A DNA stretch of 64,000 nucleotides from NCBI RefSeq assembly GCF_021049285.1, contig NZ_CP088017.1:1809380-1873379 (forward strand), given 5' to 3'. Made by a program: the position numbers and the translations under genes. Source of the stretch: Ruania halotolerans. Its GTDB lineage: Bacteria; Actinomycetota; Actinomycetes; Actinomycetales; Beutenbergiaceae. The notes under the pieces are model-generated. The model saw only the letters and a program-made list of their open reading frames with translations. It made no database searches and was not told where the DNA came from. Positions 26,194-34,567 of this stretch are shown one piece after another (the stretch's first letter is position 1; each line of letters begins with the position of its first letter).

Positions 26194-27970
26194 GTTGCCC
26201 ACTGAGCCCATTGTCGAGTTCGACCGTTTGAGCTTCCGGTATCCGGGTGCCGAGCAGGATGCGTTGCGCAATGTCACGGCGTCGATCCCCCGGGGAGACT
26301 TCGTGGCCGTCATCGGCGGGAACGGCGCCGCGAAGACCACCCTGTGCAAGGCGATCACCGGCCTCATCCCGCACTACTGGGACGGCGAGTTCGCCGGTGC
26401 GGTTCGGGTGGCGGGGCAGGACACCTGGGAGACCGACGCGTCGCAGCTGGCCAGCGTGGTGGGGTACGTCGCCCAGGACTTCCAGAACCAGCTGGTCCGG
26501 CCGACCGTCCGCGACGAGGTGGCTTTCGGGCCACTGAACTTCGGGCATGCGGACTACCGTGAACGCACCGATGAGGCGCTCGAGCTCCTCGGCCTGACGG
26601 AGATCGCCGATCGCTTCGTCTGGCAACTCTCCGGCGGTCAGGCTCACCTGACGGCCCTGGCGGCGGTGCTCGCGCTGCGCCCTCAGGTTCTCATCGTGGA
26701 CGAGCCCGTGGCGGAGGTCGATCCGGCCAGGGCAGGTCTCGTGTACGAGAAGCTGCGTGTCTTGAATGCTGAACTGGGCATCACGGTGATCACGATCGAA
26801 CACCATGTGGAGTTCGTCGCACGGTACGCCCGCAGCGTGCTGTTGATGGCTGAGGGTCGTCCGGTCTGGCACCTCCCCGTTGAGGAGGCCATGGCCCGAT
26901 CCGATGAGCTGGCTCGGTACGACGTACCACCGTCCACGCTGGTGGCTGCGGTGCGCGCCGCGGGTGAGCAGAGCACGCCACGGACCGTGGCGGAGGCGGC
27001 TGACCTGCTGGCCGGGCGGAGTTGGGTTCGCTCGCCACCTCCTGATGCAGCATCGAGTGATCGCAGGAGTTCCGGTCTGGTTCCCGGCACACCGGTCGCC
27101 ACGAGTTCTGTCCGGGAGCCGGTTGCCACGTTCGCCTCTGTCTCGCACGCCTATCGCGGTGTGGACGGCTCGCTGTTGCCTGTCCTGCGAGAGGTGGACC
27201 TGGAGTTGTACGAGGGTGAGCAGGTAGCGCTCGTCGGCGGGAACGGGGCCGGGAAATCGACCCTGCTGCGCATTCTCGCCGGCATCGTGATCCCGCGCGC
27301 CGGTCAGGTGCGGGTGCGCGGCACGGACACCGCAGCTGTCAGTGCCGCCGTGATGGCCCGGCAGGTGGCGTACCTGGCTCAGCACCCCGCCCAGATGTTC
27401 CTCACCGGGCAGATCCGCGATGACATCGCCCTGTTCCCGAGCACGCACGGGTACGACAACGTCGAGGCCGCCACCGAACGCATCCTCGGTCAGGTACGCC
27501 TTCGCGAGCATGCCGATAGAGACGGGCGCCTGCTCTCCGGCGGCCAGCAACGCCGAGCCACGATCGGGATCGGCCTCGGGATGAGGCCACACCTGCTGCT
27601 CCTGGACGAACCGACGGCGAGTCTGGACACCCGCAGTAGGGACGACGTCGTGATGATGCTGCGTGAGCTTGCCGCATCCGTCAGTTGCGCCGTGGTGGCC
27701 TCCCATGACATGGACTTCGTCGCGGCCTGGGCGGACCGGGTGATCGTGCTCGGCGAGGGACGCATCCTCGCCGATGTGAGTCCGGCTGAACTGTTCGCGG
27801 ACGCGGCGCTGCTCACCGCCGCACATCTGGTGGCACCTCAGCTCGCACAACTCGGCACCGCGCTGGGCCTCTCCCCGCCACCGCTGACCCTGGCGCAGTG
27901 GAGTGAGTTGATGAGCGCCGGCACGCCGGAGGGCATGGCCGAGAGCGTGACGATGGGAGCTCTGCCATGA
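26186..27970 (+). CDS. Fused dual-ATPase of an ECF transporter
   Basis: A 594-residue protein with two ABC ATPase domains (A1-A2 fusion). Domain 1 has a degenerate Walker A, 'GGNGAAKTT' (residues 44-52, Ala49 in place of the invariant Gly, Lys50 kept), the signature 'LSGGQAHLTALAA' and Walker B 'VLIVDEPVAEVDP'. Domain 2 has the canonical Walker A 'GGNGAGKST' (351-359), 'LLSGGQQRRATIG' and 'LLLLDEPTASLD'. ATG 26186 is preferred because it overlaps the S-component stop by 8 bp. A linker of roughly 50 residues joins the domains. The protein powers import by the S and T subunits encoded on either side. Confidence 0.93.
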   Translation: MPELPTEPIVEFDRLSFRYPGAEQDALRNVTASIPRGDFVAVIGGNGAAKTTLCKAITGLIPHYWDGEFAGAVRVAGQDTWETDASQLASVVGYVAQDFQNQLVRPTVRDEVAFGPLNFGHADYRERTDEALELLGLTEIADRFVWQLSGGQAHLTALAAVLALRPQVLIVDEPVAEVDPARAGLVYEKLRVLNAELGITVITIEHHVEFVARYARSVLLMAEGRPVWHLPVEEAMARSDELARYDVPPSTLVAAVRAAGEQSTPRTVAEAADLLAGRSWVRSPPPDAASSDRRSSGLVPGTPVATSSVREPVATFASVSHAYRGVDGSLLPVLREVDLELYEGEQVALVGGNGAGKSTLLRILAGIVIPRAGQVRVRGTDTAAVSAAVMARQVAYLAQHPAQMFLTGQIRDDIALFPSTHGYDNVEAATERILGQVRLREHADRDGRLLSGGQQRRATIGIGLGMRPHLLLLDEPTASLDTRSRDDVVMMLRELAASVSCAVVASHDMDFVAAWADRVIVLGEGRILADVSPAELFADAALLTAAHLVAPQLAQLGTALGLSPPPLTLAQWSELMSAGTPEGMAESVTMGALP

Positions 27971-28791
27971 GGAAGACCCGAGATGTGTTGTCGGTGGAGT
28001 GGATCCGGTTGGAGCTGGTCCGGGCCGCCTACGCCACCCGCGGGGGAGTGCTCGCGGCGATGGACCCCCGCGCAGTGTTGGCCTGGTACGCACTGCTCGC
28101 GCTGGCACCGTGGTTCACCCACAACGTCACCGTCCTCACCGCTCTGTTCCTCCTCGGTCTGGCTGCCGTGCTGCTGGCACGCGTCGGACCGCTGCTCCTC
28201 GGCCTGTTCCTGTTCGGGATCGCGATGGAGACGATCTATCTCGCCGCTGCCGCCTGGCTGTTCGGGGGAGACCTGAGCACCGTTGTTGCGCTGGCTGTCC
28301 TCTCCCTGAAGTTGGGGACCGTCTCGGCAGCGAGCATGGCCGCGTTCGTCTCGCTTGACCCGGAGAAACTCTCAGATGGACTGCTGGCGTTGCGTGCCCC
28401 AGAGCTCGTGGCGTTCGGTGTGAGTTACGGATACCGGATGCTGCCGGTCCTGATCGACGAGTACGGCACCGTCCTCGAGTCGTCCCGGTTGCGCACGGCG
28501 CCGCCGGCGAAGCCGGGTTTCCTCGGATACCGGGTGCTCTGGCATCACGCCAGGCTGGTCGTGCTCGCCTTCTACCCGATGTTCCTGAACACGGCACTGG
28601 CCGTGCGTACCACGGTCGAGTCGCTGGAGACGCGAGGGTTCACCTTTGCCATGCGCGACGGCGGAGCGCGCCGGCTCCGTCTGGCGCACCTTCGGTTCGG
28701 CCCTCGTGATGGTGTCGTGCTCGCGCTGACGGTGGTGGGTGTGGCGGCGGCATTCGGAGCTGGCCAGGTATGGCCGGTGTACCGGATGTGA
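27967..28791 (+). CDS. ECF transporter transmembrane (T) component
   Basis: A 274-residue CbiQ/EcfT-type membrane protein. 'MDPRAVLAWYALLALAPWFTHNVTVLTALFLLGLAAVLL' at the N-terminus, 'VAFGVSYGYRMLPVLIDEYGTVLESSRLRTA' in the coupling region and the C-terminal 'VRTTVESLETRGFTFAMRDGGARR' agree with T components, which have conserved Arg/Gly coupling helices (A-R-G-like). It overlaps the ATPase stop by ATGA and closes the operon. Confidence 0.9.
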   Translation: MRKTRDVLSVEWIRLELVRAAYATRGGVLAAMDPRAVLAWYALLALAPWFTHNVTVLTALFLLGLAAVLLARVGPLLLGLFLFGIAMETIYLAAAAWLFGGDLSTVVALAVLSLKLGTVSAASMAAFVSLDPEKLSDGLLALRAPELVAFGVSYGYRMLPVLIDEYGTVLESSRLRTAPPAKPGFLGYRVLWHHARLVVLAFYPMFLNTALAVRTTVESLETRGFTFAMRDGGARRLRLAHLRFGPRDGVVLALTVVGVAAAFGAGQVWPVYRM

Positions 28792-28840
28792 TCGCTGGTC
28801 GGCATCTGCCAGGCCGTGACTGGACACCTTCCCCATGATG

Positions 28841-28872
28841 GTTACCGGGTAAGTGGTAGGTTACTCGGTAAC
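28841..28872. promoter_or_regulatory. Inverted-repeat operator of the PadR regulator
   Basis: GTTACCGGGTAA (28841-28852) and TTACTCGGTAAC (28861-28872) are inverted repeats matching at 11 of 12 positions with an 8-bp spacer. The pair ends 17 bp before the padR start at 28890, with GGAGGAGGGG as the ribosome-binding site between. Its size and position suit autoregulation by the PadR-like protein. Confidence 0.75.
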
Positions 28873-28889
28873 CGATCGGAGGAGGGGCG

Positions 28890-29519
28890 ATGTCCGTCAA
28901 GCAGGGACTGCTGGCGCTGCTGAGTGTGGAACCGATGGGCGTAGCGCGGCTCCGTAAGGAGTTCGAGACGCGTACAGGGGGCACGTGGCCGCTCAATATT
29001 GGCCAGGTATACACGACCATGCAGCGGCTGGAACGAGACGGGCTGGTCGAGCGAGTCGATGACCATCCGGATACCGTCGTCGACGACGCAGGCACCGCCG
29101 TCGAACGGTTTGCGCTGACCGGAGCGGGCCGGGAGGTGGCCGAGGGCTGGTGGCTCACCCCGGTCCGGCGCGGTGCTCCCGAACGGGACGAGCTGGTGAT
29201 CAAGGTGGCGCTCGCGGTCACCACTCCCGGTGTACAGGTGCGGGACGTGGTGCAGCGCCAACGCACTGAGACGATGCGCTCACTGCGCGACCTCACCCGG
29301 CTCAAGGCCACCGCCGACGGCGGAGAGACCGAAGATCTCGCGTGGTCACTCGTCCTGGACAATCACGTGTTCGCCGCCGAGGCGGAGCTGCGTTGGCTCG
29401 ATCACATCGAATCCAGGGCCGAACGAGCCTCGCGATTGCGGACCGGTGCGCCAGCGACGCAGGGCGACTCCGCGCAGGACCCGGCGGCTCCCAGCACCGC
29501 CGAGGGACATGCCCGATGA
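28890..29519 (+). CDS. PadR-family transcriptional regulator
   Basis: A 209-residue winged-helix protein: 'SVKQGLLALLSVEPMGVARLRKEFETRTGGTWPLNIGQVYTTMQRLERDGLVERV' is the PadR DNA-binding domain and 'RFALTGAGREVAEGWW' its wing. The longer C-terminal helical half (about residues 100-180) would carry the dimer interface and ligand pocket. A very strong ribosome-binding site precedes the ATG. The stop overlaps the next gene's start (ATGA), so the regulator is co-transcribed with an ABC exporter, the usual arrangement for substrate-responsive efflux control. Confidence 0.93.
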   Translation: MSVKQGLLALLSVEPMGVARLRKEFETRTGGTWPLNIGQVYTTMQRLERDGLVERVDDHPDTVVDDAGTAVERFALTGAGREVAEGWWLTPVRRGAPERDELVIKVALAVTTPGVQVRDVVQRQRTETMRSLRDLTRLKATADGGETEDLAWSLVLDNHVFAAEAELRWLDHIESRAERASRLRTGAPATQGDSAQDPAAPSTAEGHAR

Positions 29520-30262
29520 GCGCCGGTCCGGTGATCCTTCAGCTCGTTGATACTACGCGTGTGCACGGTGAAGGCGCTCGCGAGGTTCGGGCCCTGGACG
29601 GAGTGAACCTCACCGTACGGATGGGCGAACTCGTGGCCGTGATGGGCCCCTCAGGCTCGGGCAAGTCCACCTTGCTCAACCTGGCGGGCGGTCTCGACAC
29701 CCCGACCAGTGGTGCGGTCCGGCTGGCCGGCGATTCGCTCTCGGACTTGGACGCGAAAGGCCGCGCAGGGCTGCGCCGCCGCCGGATCGGTTATGTGTTT
29801 CAAGACCTCAACCTCATTCCCGCGCTCACAGCGGCCGAGAACGTGTCTCTACCTCGGGAGCTGGACGGTGTGCGGGCGCGCAAGGCGCGGCGTGAAGCAC
29901 TCGCCGCACTGGAGGAGGTGGACCTGCGGGACCTCGCGAACCGGTTCCCGGATGAGATGTCAGGCGGGCAGCAGCAACGGGTGGCGATCGCTCGCGCACT
30001 GGTCGGCCCACGCAGGCTCGTGCTCGCTGACGAACCCACCGGTGCATTGGACTCCGCCACGGGTGAGGCGGTGATGAAGGTGCTGCGAGCTCGGATGGAC
30101 GCCGGCGCGGCTGGTCTGCTCGTCACCCACGAACCCCGCTTCGCTGCCTGGGCGGACCGGACTGTCTTCTTGCGCGACGGGGTGATCGTCGACGCCACCG
30201 AACCGGACGAGCCGGAGCACTTGTTGACTGCTGCCGGACCGAGGCGACGGGACGAACGATGA
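29516..30262 (+). CDS. ABC transporter ATP-binding protein (MacB/LolD type)
   Basis: A 248-residue ATPase that pairs with the FtsX-like permease next to it. Motifs: Walker A 'GPSGSGKST' near residue 45, Q-loop in 'YVFQDLNLIPALTAAENV', signature 'MSGGQQQRVAIARALVG', Walker B 'LVLADEPTGALD', H-loop 'LLVTHEPRFA'. ATG 29516 is used, overlapping the padR stop by ATGA; a longer frame from 29342 lies inside padR. Such pairs export antimicrobials or lipids or carry signals of cell-envelope stress. Confidence 0.94.
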   Translation: MSAGPVILQLVDTTRVHGEGAREVRALDGVNLTVRMGELVAVMGPSGSGKSTLLNLAGGLDTPTSGAVRLAGDSLSDLDAKGRAGLRRRRIGYVFQDLNLIPALTAAENVSLPRELDGVRARKARREALAALEEVDLRDLANRFPDEMSGGQQQRVAIARALVGPRRLVLADEPTGALDSATGEAVMKVLRARMDAGAAGLLVTHEPRFAAWADRTVFLRDGVIVDATEPDEPEHLLTAAGPRRRDER

Positions 30263-32970
30263 GCCGCTGGCTCACCCGCTGGCGAGCCGCCCTGCGGATC
30301 GCGCGTCGCGATGCGCTCCGGAACAAGGGCCGGACGGTGCTGGTAGTGCTGCTGATGATGTTGCCGGTCGCCGCGGGGACGTTTGCGATCGGTGTGCTGC
30401 GCATGTCATACCCCACACAGGAGACTCAGATCGAGTGGGCGATGGGGGAGTCGGCCCAGGCTCGCCTCTCGTTGCCCTGTGGTGAGCGGATTCCGACGGC
30501 GCAGGCGGCCGATGGTTCGTCGGGCATGTGCGATGAGGGTGGGGACCTCGGGCCGGTGACCGACGCCGAGTGGGCATCGGTACTGCCGGACGGTACTGAC
30601 ATCGTCGACGGCGCGCAGATTGGGACGAGTATCCGAACGGCAAGCGCCCTGATCGATTACACCGACTTGCTTGAAGTAGACGCCTACCAGGTGCCAGGAC
30701 TGCTGGGGACCATCAGCGGTGAGGCCGTACCCACCGCGGGTGAGGCGGTGCTGGTCCGCGGCATCGCCGATCGCCTCGGCGTGGGCGTGGGGGACGAGGT
30801 GGAGATCGACCTTGACGGGGAGATGGCACCTCTGACGGTGATCGGCATTGGCGACAGCGCCACGACCACGGGTGCCGTGATCGGTCCGGGCACCATTCCC
30901 GACGGCGTAGCGGAGCCGATCTGGTTCGTCACTGGGGAGGCTCCGGTGACGTGGGCCGACGTGGTCGAGCTCAACACGATCGGGATCCTCGTGGAGAGCC
31001 GGGCGGTGATCCTTGACCCGCCACCGGATGATGAGGTCTATGGCGGTAGGTTCTCCCACCCAGGGTCCGACGCCACGATGATCGGCTACTTTCTCGCCGT
31101 CGGCGGGCTAGGACTGCTGGAGGTCGTGCTCCTGGTGGGGCCAGCCTTCGCGGTGGGTGCGAAGCGGAGTGCCCGCTCGCTGGCTTTGGTGGCCGCCGCT
31201 GGTGGACAACCGCGTGATCTGCGCAGGATCGTGCTCGCCGGTGGTGTGGTGGCCGGCCTATTGGCAGCCGTGGTGGGGGTGCTCGTCGGCGCGGCGGCTA
31301 GCCTCGTCGTGTACACGGTGATGCAGTCTTCGAGCAACCCGCCAGCCAACCTGGTGTTCCCGTTCGGAGAATGGGCAGCTGTCGCAGCAGTCGCACTCAT
31401 CCTGGGCGTCGCGGCGGCCTGGTTTCCGGCACGCGCGGCGTCCCAGGCCGACGTCGTCACCGTGCTCGCCGGGCGCCGGAGCGAGCCGGCACAGCGACGG
31501 GCAGTGCCATGGGCAGGACTCGGAGTGGCCGTCATCGGGTTCGTGCTCGGGGTGGTCGCTGCGGCGTTGAGCCAACCCATCATGCTCGCCGCAGGTGCTC
31601 TGGCGGTCGAGATTGGCATCATCATGTCCGTCGGAGCCCTGGTGGCATTGGTCGGCCGGCTGGCTCCACGGTTTGGCGTCGCCGGCCGATTCGCGCTCCG
31701 GGACGCTAATCGGCACCGGAGCCGCACCACGCCCGCGGTGGCGGCCGTGGTGGCAGCAGTGGCCGCAATGACCGCTGGCCTGGTGTGGACGGTCAGTGAA
31801 GAAAGTGCCCAGGAGGGCATCTGGCAGCCGGTAGCAGCCGACGGGACAGGTCTGCTCAGCGTCGGGATCCCGCCAAACTCGGCAGTCGACCAGCGCACCC
31901 TTTACCAGGACGCTGCGTCGGTGGTCGAGGACGAGTTCCCAGCGGCGAGCGTCACGCCCGTCCGCGAGGTTGCCGTCACTGATGGTGGATTCTTCCCGTG
32001 GCCCTTCCCGCTCACCGACCCCGCGAAGGAGTGCCCGGACCCTGACCTCTGGTCGGCCGACGCCGACGACCCTCGGTGCCGATACGAACCGGGAGTGTCC
32101 TCGGGTTACAGCTGGGGCTTCCAGCTGATCGATGACGGCACCTTCGTGCGCACGCTGGGCCTCGACGGCGCCGCCGAGGCTGCCGACGCGTTGGCTGCCG
32201 GGCATGCCCTGACGAACGACCCTGATTCGATCTGGCCGGATGGGAATCTTCATCTCGCTGCGAGCGAGGGCCCGGAGAACGGTGAGGAATCGATGGTGCT
32301 CCCCGCGTACCTCGTGCCGTGGTCATCGAATCAGTACACGCTAGTGCTGCCGGTCGAGGCGGTGGGCGAGATTGCCGTGCCCGCGGAGGGCTCCAGCGAA
32401 TCAGCCGGGGCATCTGCACTCGACGAAGGACTCATCGAGATCCGGACAGTTGGCGCTACCGTCACCGGAGTCAACTTCGAGCGGGCAGACGTCGACCGGC
32501 TGAACCGGCTGCTCGCCGACGTCGAGGCCAACACGCGGATCCAGGTCGAGGGTCAGATGACTCAGGAGGATTCTGACGTGATCACGTGGGTCCTGCTCGC
32601 CATCGCGGTCTTCGTCGCGCTGGCGGCGACTGGGCTGAGCGTCGGACTGGCCCTCGCTGACTCCCGCGCTGACTTGGCCACGCTCGCCGCGGTCGGTGCC
32701 AGCCCACGGATCCGCCGTCGCGTGACTGCCGCCCAGGCCGGAGTGATCGCGGTGATTGGGACCGCTACCGGACTTGTCACCGGGATTGCACTCAGCTTCG
32801 TGCTGGGCTGGTGGGCCGCTACGAGCTTCGGATATGGCGATGCGTGGCAGACGATCATTCCGTGGCAGCCGCTCGCCCTTGCGCTCGTCCTCATCCCAAC
32901 CTTGGCGATTGGCGGCGGATGGCTGTTCACGCGATCGCGGCTCGCTGTAGTGCGCCGCATCGTTTCCTGA
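30259..32970 (+). CDS. FtsX-like ABC permease
   Basis: A 903-residue permease. After a basic N-terminus and a first helix ('VLVVLLMMLPVAAGTF') comes an extracellular domain of about 190 residues. A bundle of helices (about 270-530) resembles two FtsX/MacB core blocks, followed by a second large extracellular domain (about 530-770) and a C-terminal FtsX block with 'ITWVLLAIAVFVALAATGLSVGLALADSRADLATLAAVGASPRIRRRV'. The ATG overlaps the ATPase stop by ATGA. The large extracellular parts suggest a lipid- or peptide-handling efflux role. Substrate unknown. Confidence 0.92.
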   Translation: MSRWLTRWRAALRIARRDALRNKGRTVLVVLLMMLPVAAGTFAIGVLRMSYPTQETQIEWAMGESAQARLSLPCGERIPTAQAADGSSGMCDEGGDLGPVTDAEWASVLPDGTDIVDGAQIGTSIRTASALIDYTDLLEVDAYQVPGLLGTISGEAVPTAGEAVLVRGIADRLGVGVGDEVEIDLDGEMAPLTVIGIGDSATTTGAVIGPGTIPDGVAEPIWFVTGEAPVTWADVVELNTIGILVESRAVILDPPPDDEVYGGRFSHPGSDATMIGYFLAVGGLGLLEVVLLVGPAFAVGAKRSARSLALVAAAGGQPRDLRRIVLAGGVVAGLLAAVVGVLVGAAASLVVYTVMQSSSNPPANLVFPFGEWAAVAAVALILGVAAAWFPARAASQADVVTVLAGRRSEPAQRRAVPWAGLGVAVIGFVLGVVAAALSQPIMLAAGALAVEIGIIMSVGALVALVGRLAPRFGVAGRFALRDANRHRSRTTPAVAAVVAAVAAMTAGLVWTVSEESAQEGIWQPVAADGTGLLSVGIPPNSAVDQRTLYQDAASVVEDEFPAASVTPVREVAVTDGGFFPWPFPLTDPAKECPDPDLWSADADDPRCRYEPGVSSGYSWGFQLIDDGTFVRTLGLDGAAEAADALAAGHALTNDPDSIWPDGNLHLAASEGPENGEESMVLPAYLVPWSSNQYTLVLPVEAVGEIAVPAEGSSESAGASALDEGLIEIRTVGATVTGVNFERADVDRLNRLLADVEANTRIQVEGQMTQEDSDVITWVLLAIAVFVALAATGLSVGLALADSRADLATLAAVGASPRIRRRVTAAQAGVIAVIGTATGLVTGIALSFVLGWWAATSFGYGDAWQTIIPWQPLALALVLIPTLAIGGGWLFTRSRLAVVRRIVS

Positions 32971-32972
32971 CT

Positions 32973-33011
32973 GCCGCGGGTGCACCGGAGGAGGGCCGAT
33001 GCACCCGCGGC
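32973..33011 (+). terminator. Perfect 12-bp hairpin after the FtsX permease gene
   Basis: GCCGCGGGTGCA (32973-32984) pairs perfectly with TGCACCCGCGGC (33000-33011), 15-nt loop, beginning three bases past the stop codon. It probably ends the padR-ABC operon. Confidence 0.7.
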
Positions 33012-33036
33012 GACCTCTGCTGGTCGAGCGTCCCGC

Positions 33037-33092
33037 GCGTTGCCCCAAACTGTCGGCCAACCCACATCGACGGCGACAGAACGGGGCAACGC
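33037..33092. terminator. Second nested hairpin, between convergent genes
   Basis: GCGTTGCCCC (33037-33046) pairs with GGGGCAACGC (33083-33092). Inside it, CTGTCGG...CCGACAG-like arms form a smaller stem with one mismatch. It lies 29 bp before the end of the minus-strand DUF899 gene and likely serves as its terminator. Confidence 0.5.
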
Positions 33093-33120
33093 ACGCTGCG
33101 CCGTCGGGAATCGCTGGCGC

Positions 33121-33811
33121 TCAGGCCTTCGGGCCGTACGCGGCCGCGATGTCCTCCGACCCTGCCCAGCCCGAGTAGGTGGGCTGCTTCGGCCAACCCG
33201 CAGGGGAGTCCTGCCACTCTTCCTGACGCCCATAGGGGAGGAGATCGATGAGGGGGAACGTGTGGCTCAGCTGCTCGGTGCCGCGACCGTCGCTGTGCCA
33301 GGTGCGGAACACCTCGTCGCCGTCGCGGAAGAACACGTTCACCGCGAAACCCTCCCCGGGGCCGGCACCCATATCCGCACCGAACGGGCTGTCCGCGGTC
33401 GAGTACCACGTCATCCGGTTCCCCACCTTCTCGGCGTAGGCGAGTGCCTCCTCGATCGGGCCCTGGGTCACGATCACGAAGCGTGCATCGTAGTTGTCCA
33501 GGAATTCCAACCGGGTGAACTGGGAGGTGAATCCGGTGCAGCCCCCACACTGCCACTGCGCCCCCGGCTTCCACATGTGGTGATAGGTGATCAACTGTGT
33601 CTGACCGTCGAACACGTCGGCCAGGCGCACCGGGCCGTCCTTGCCGACCAGGGTGTACTCGGGGAGTTGCACCATGGGCAAGCGCCGCCGCTGGGCGGCG
33701 ATCGCGTCGAGTTCCCGTGTGGCTGCCTTTTCCCGGGTACGTAACTCATCGAGTGCGGCCCGCCACTCCTGCTGGGACGTTACGGGCGGGCGGGCGTGCG
33801 GTGCTGGTCAT
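33121..33811 (-). pseudogene. DUF899 (thioredoxin-like) gene with N-terminal frameshift in a GGGC repeat
   Basis: The open part (33121-33681, TTG start at 33681) codes for 'LVGKDGPVRLADVFDGQTQLITYHHMW' and 'QCGGCTGFTSQFTRLEFL', the DUF899 thioredoxin-like core. The family's usual N-terminal helix is also present in the DNA, but out of frame with its ATG at 33811. From that ATG the frame reads M-T-S-T-A-R-P-P and then fails, whereas deleting one of three GGGC units (33784-33795, plus strand) restores the whole helix (S-Q-Q-E-W-R-A-A-L-D-E-L...R-R-R-L-P-M-V). The repaired protein would be 228 residues, a normal length. The lesion may be a true mutation, a phase-variable tract or a sequencing error. 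TetR-type regulation is suggested by the operator just upstream. Confidence 0.75.
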
Positions 33812-33850
33812 GGGTGTTCCTCTCGTATGTGTACGCCGTGCACATCAGCT

Positions 33851-33869
33851 ATGTTGACACTGTAGACAT
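33851..33869. promoter_or_regulatory. TetR-type operator between tetR and the DUF899 gene
   Basis: ATGTTGACA-C-TGTAGACAT is a 19-bp near-palindrome (7 of 9 pairs per half), placed between the divergent starts at 33811 and 33891. A TTGACA hexamer (33854-33859) lies inside it. The position is that expected for autoregulation and co-regulation of the neighbour. Confidence 0.55.
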
Positions 33870-33890
33870 CCTGGAGGGTGCAGGCAAGAG

Positions 33891-34511
33891 ATGGCACAGC
33901 AGCAGACCGGCAGCTACCACCATGGCAATCTGCGCGCCGCGCTGGTCGATGCTGGCCTGGCACTGGTTCGCATCGGCGGCCCTGACGCGCTCTCGTTGCG
34001 GGAGGTGACACGTGCCGTCGGCGTCACGCCCAGCGCGGCCTATCGCCACTTCGCCAACCGGCAGGGGCTCCTTGGGGCGGTCGCAGTGGCCGTGCAGGAT
34101 CGGATGGCCGACGCCATGCTCGAGCGCTGGCCGGATGGCACCGGCGCCGAGGCCGCTCGCGCGCGACTGCGCGCCGTGGGCACCGGCTATATCGCCTTTG
34201 CCCAGTCCGAGCCAGGATGGTTCGCCGCCTTCTTCGCTCCGGAGGACGCCTCGCCCGACGGCGGAACTCACCTGACGGATCGCGCCCCGCCATTCGTCCT
34301 GCTCACCCAGGCGCTCGACTCCATGGTCGAGGCGGGCGCGCTGACCCCAGCATCCCGGCAGGGCGCCGAATGGCCGTGCTGGTCTGCTGTGCACGGCTTC
34401 GCCCACCTGGCCAGCACCGGACCGCTCCGGCACCTCAGCGGACCCGAGCAAGACGCACTCGCGCTGGCCACCGTGGAGACGATCATCGAGGGCATCTGCG
34501 CCCGTTCCTGA
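33891..34511 (+). CDS. TetR/AcrR-family transcriptional regulator
   Basis: A 206-residue regulator. Helix-turn-helix: 'LRAALVDAGLALVRIGGPDALSLREVTRAVGVTPSAAYRHFANRQGLLGAVAV' (residues 14-66), with the classic 'AAYRHFANRQGLL' recognition helix. The C-terminal TetR_C-like ligand domain contains 'GTGYIAFAQSEPGWFAAFF'. It is divergent from the DUF899 gene, and a dyad operator lies between the two. Confidence 0.92.
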   Translation: MAQQQTGSYHHGNLRAALVDAGLALVRIGGPDALSLREVTRAVGVTPSAAYRHFANRQGLLGAVAVAVQDRMADAMLERWPDGTGAEAARARLRAVGTGYIAFAQSEPGWFAAFFAPEDASPDGGTHLTDRAPPFVLLTQALDSMVEAGALTPASRQGAEWPCWSAVHGFAHLASTGPLRHLSGPEQDALALATVETIIEGICARS

Positions 34512-34567
34512 ACCGAGCCCATCCGTGTGCCTGCCAGGGTGGCGCCGTTTCGGGTACCGTCACGCGC

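Noticed and set aside
32401-33060. Minus-strand frames overlapping the end of the FtsX permease gene.
   Set aside because: They are antisense to a conserved permease and have no homology-like segments.
33037-33092. Small RNA or riboswitch in the spacer after the FtsX gene.
   Set aside because: The nested hairpin lies between convergent gene ends, where terminators are expected; nothing suggests a regulated downstream gene.
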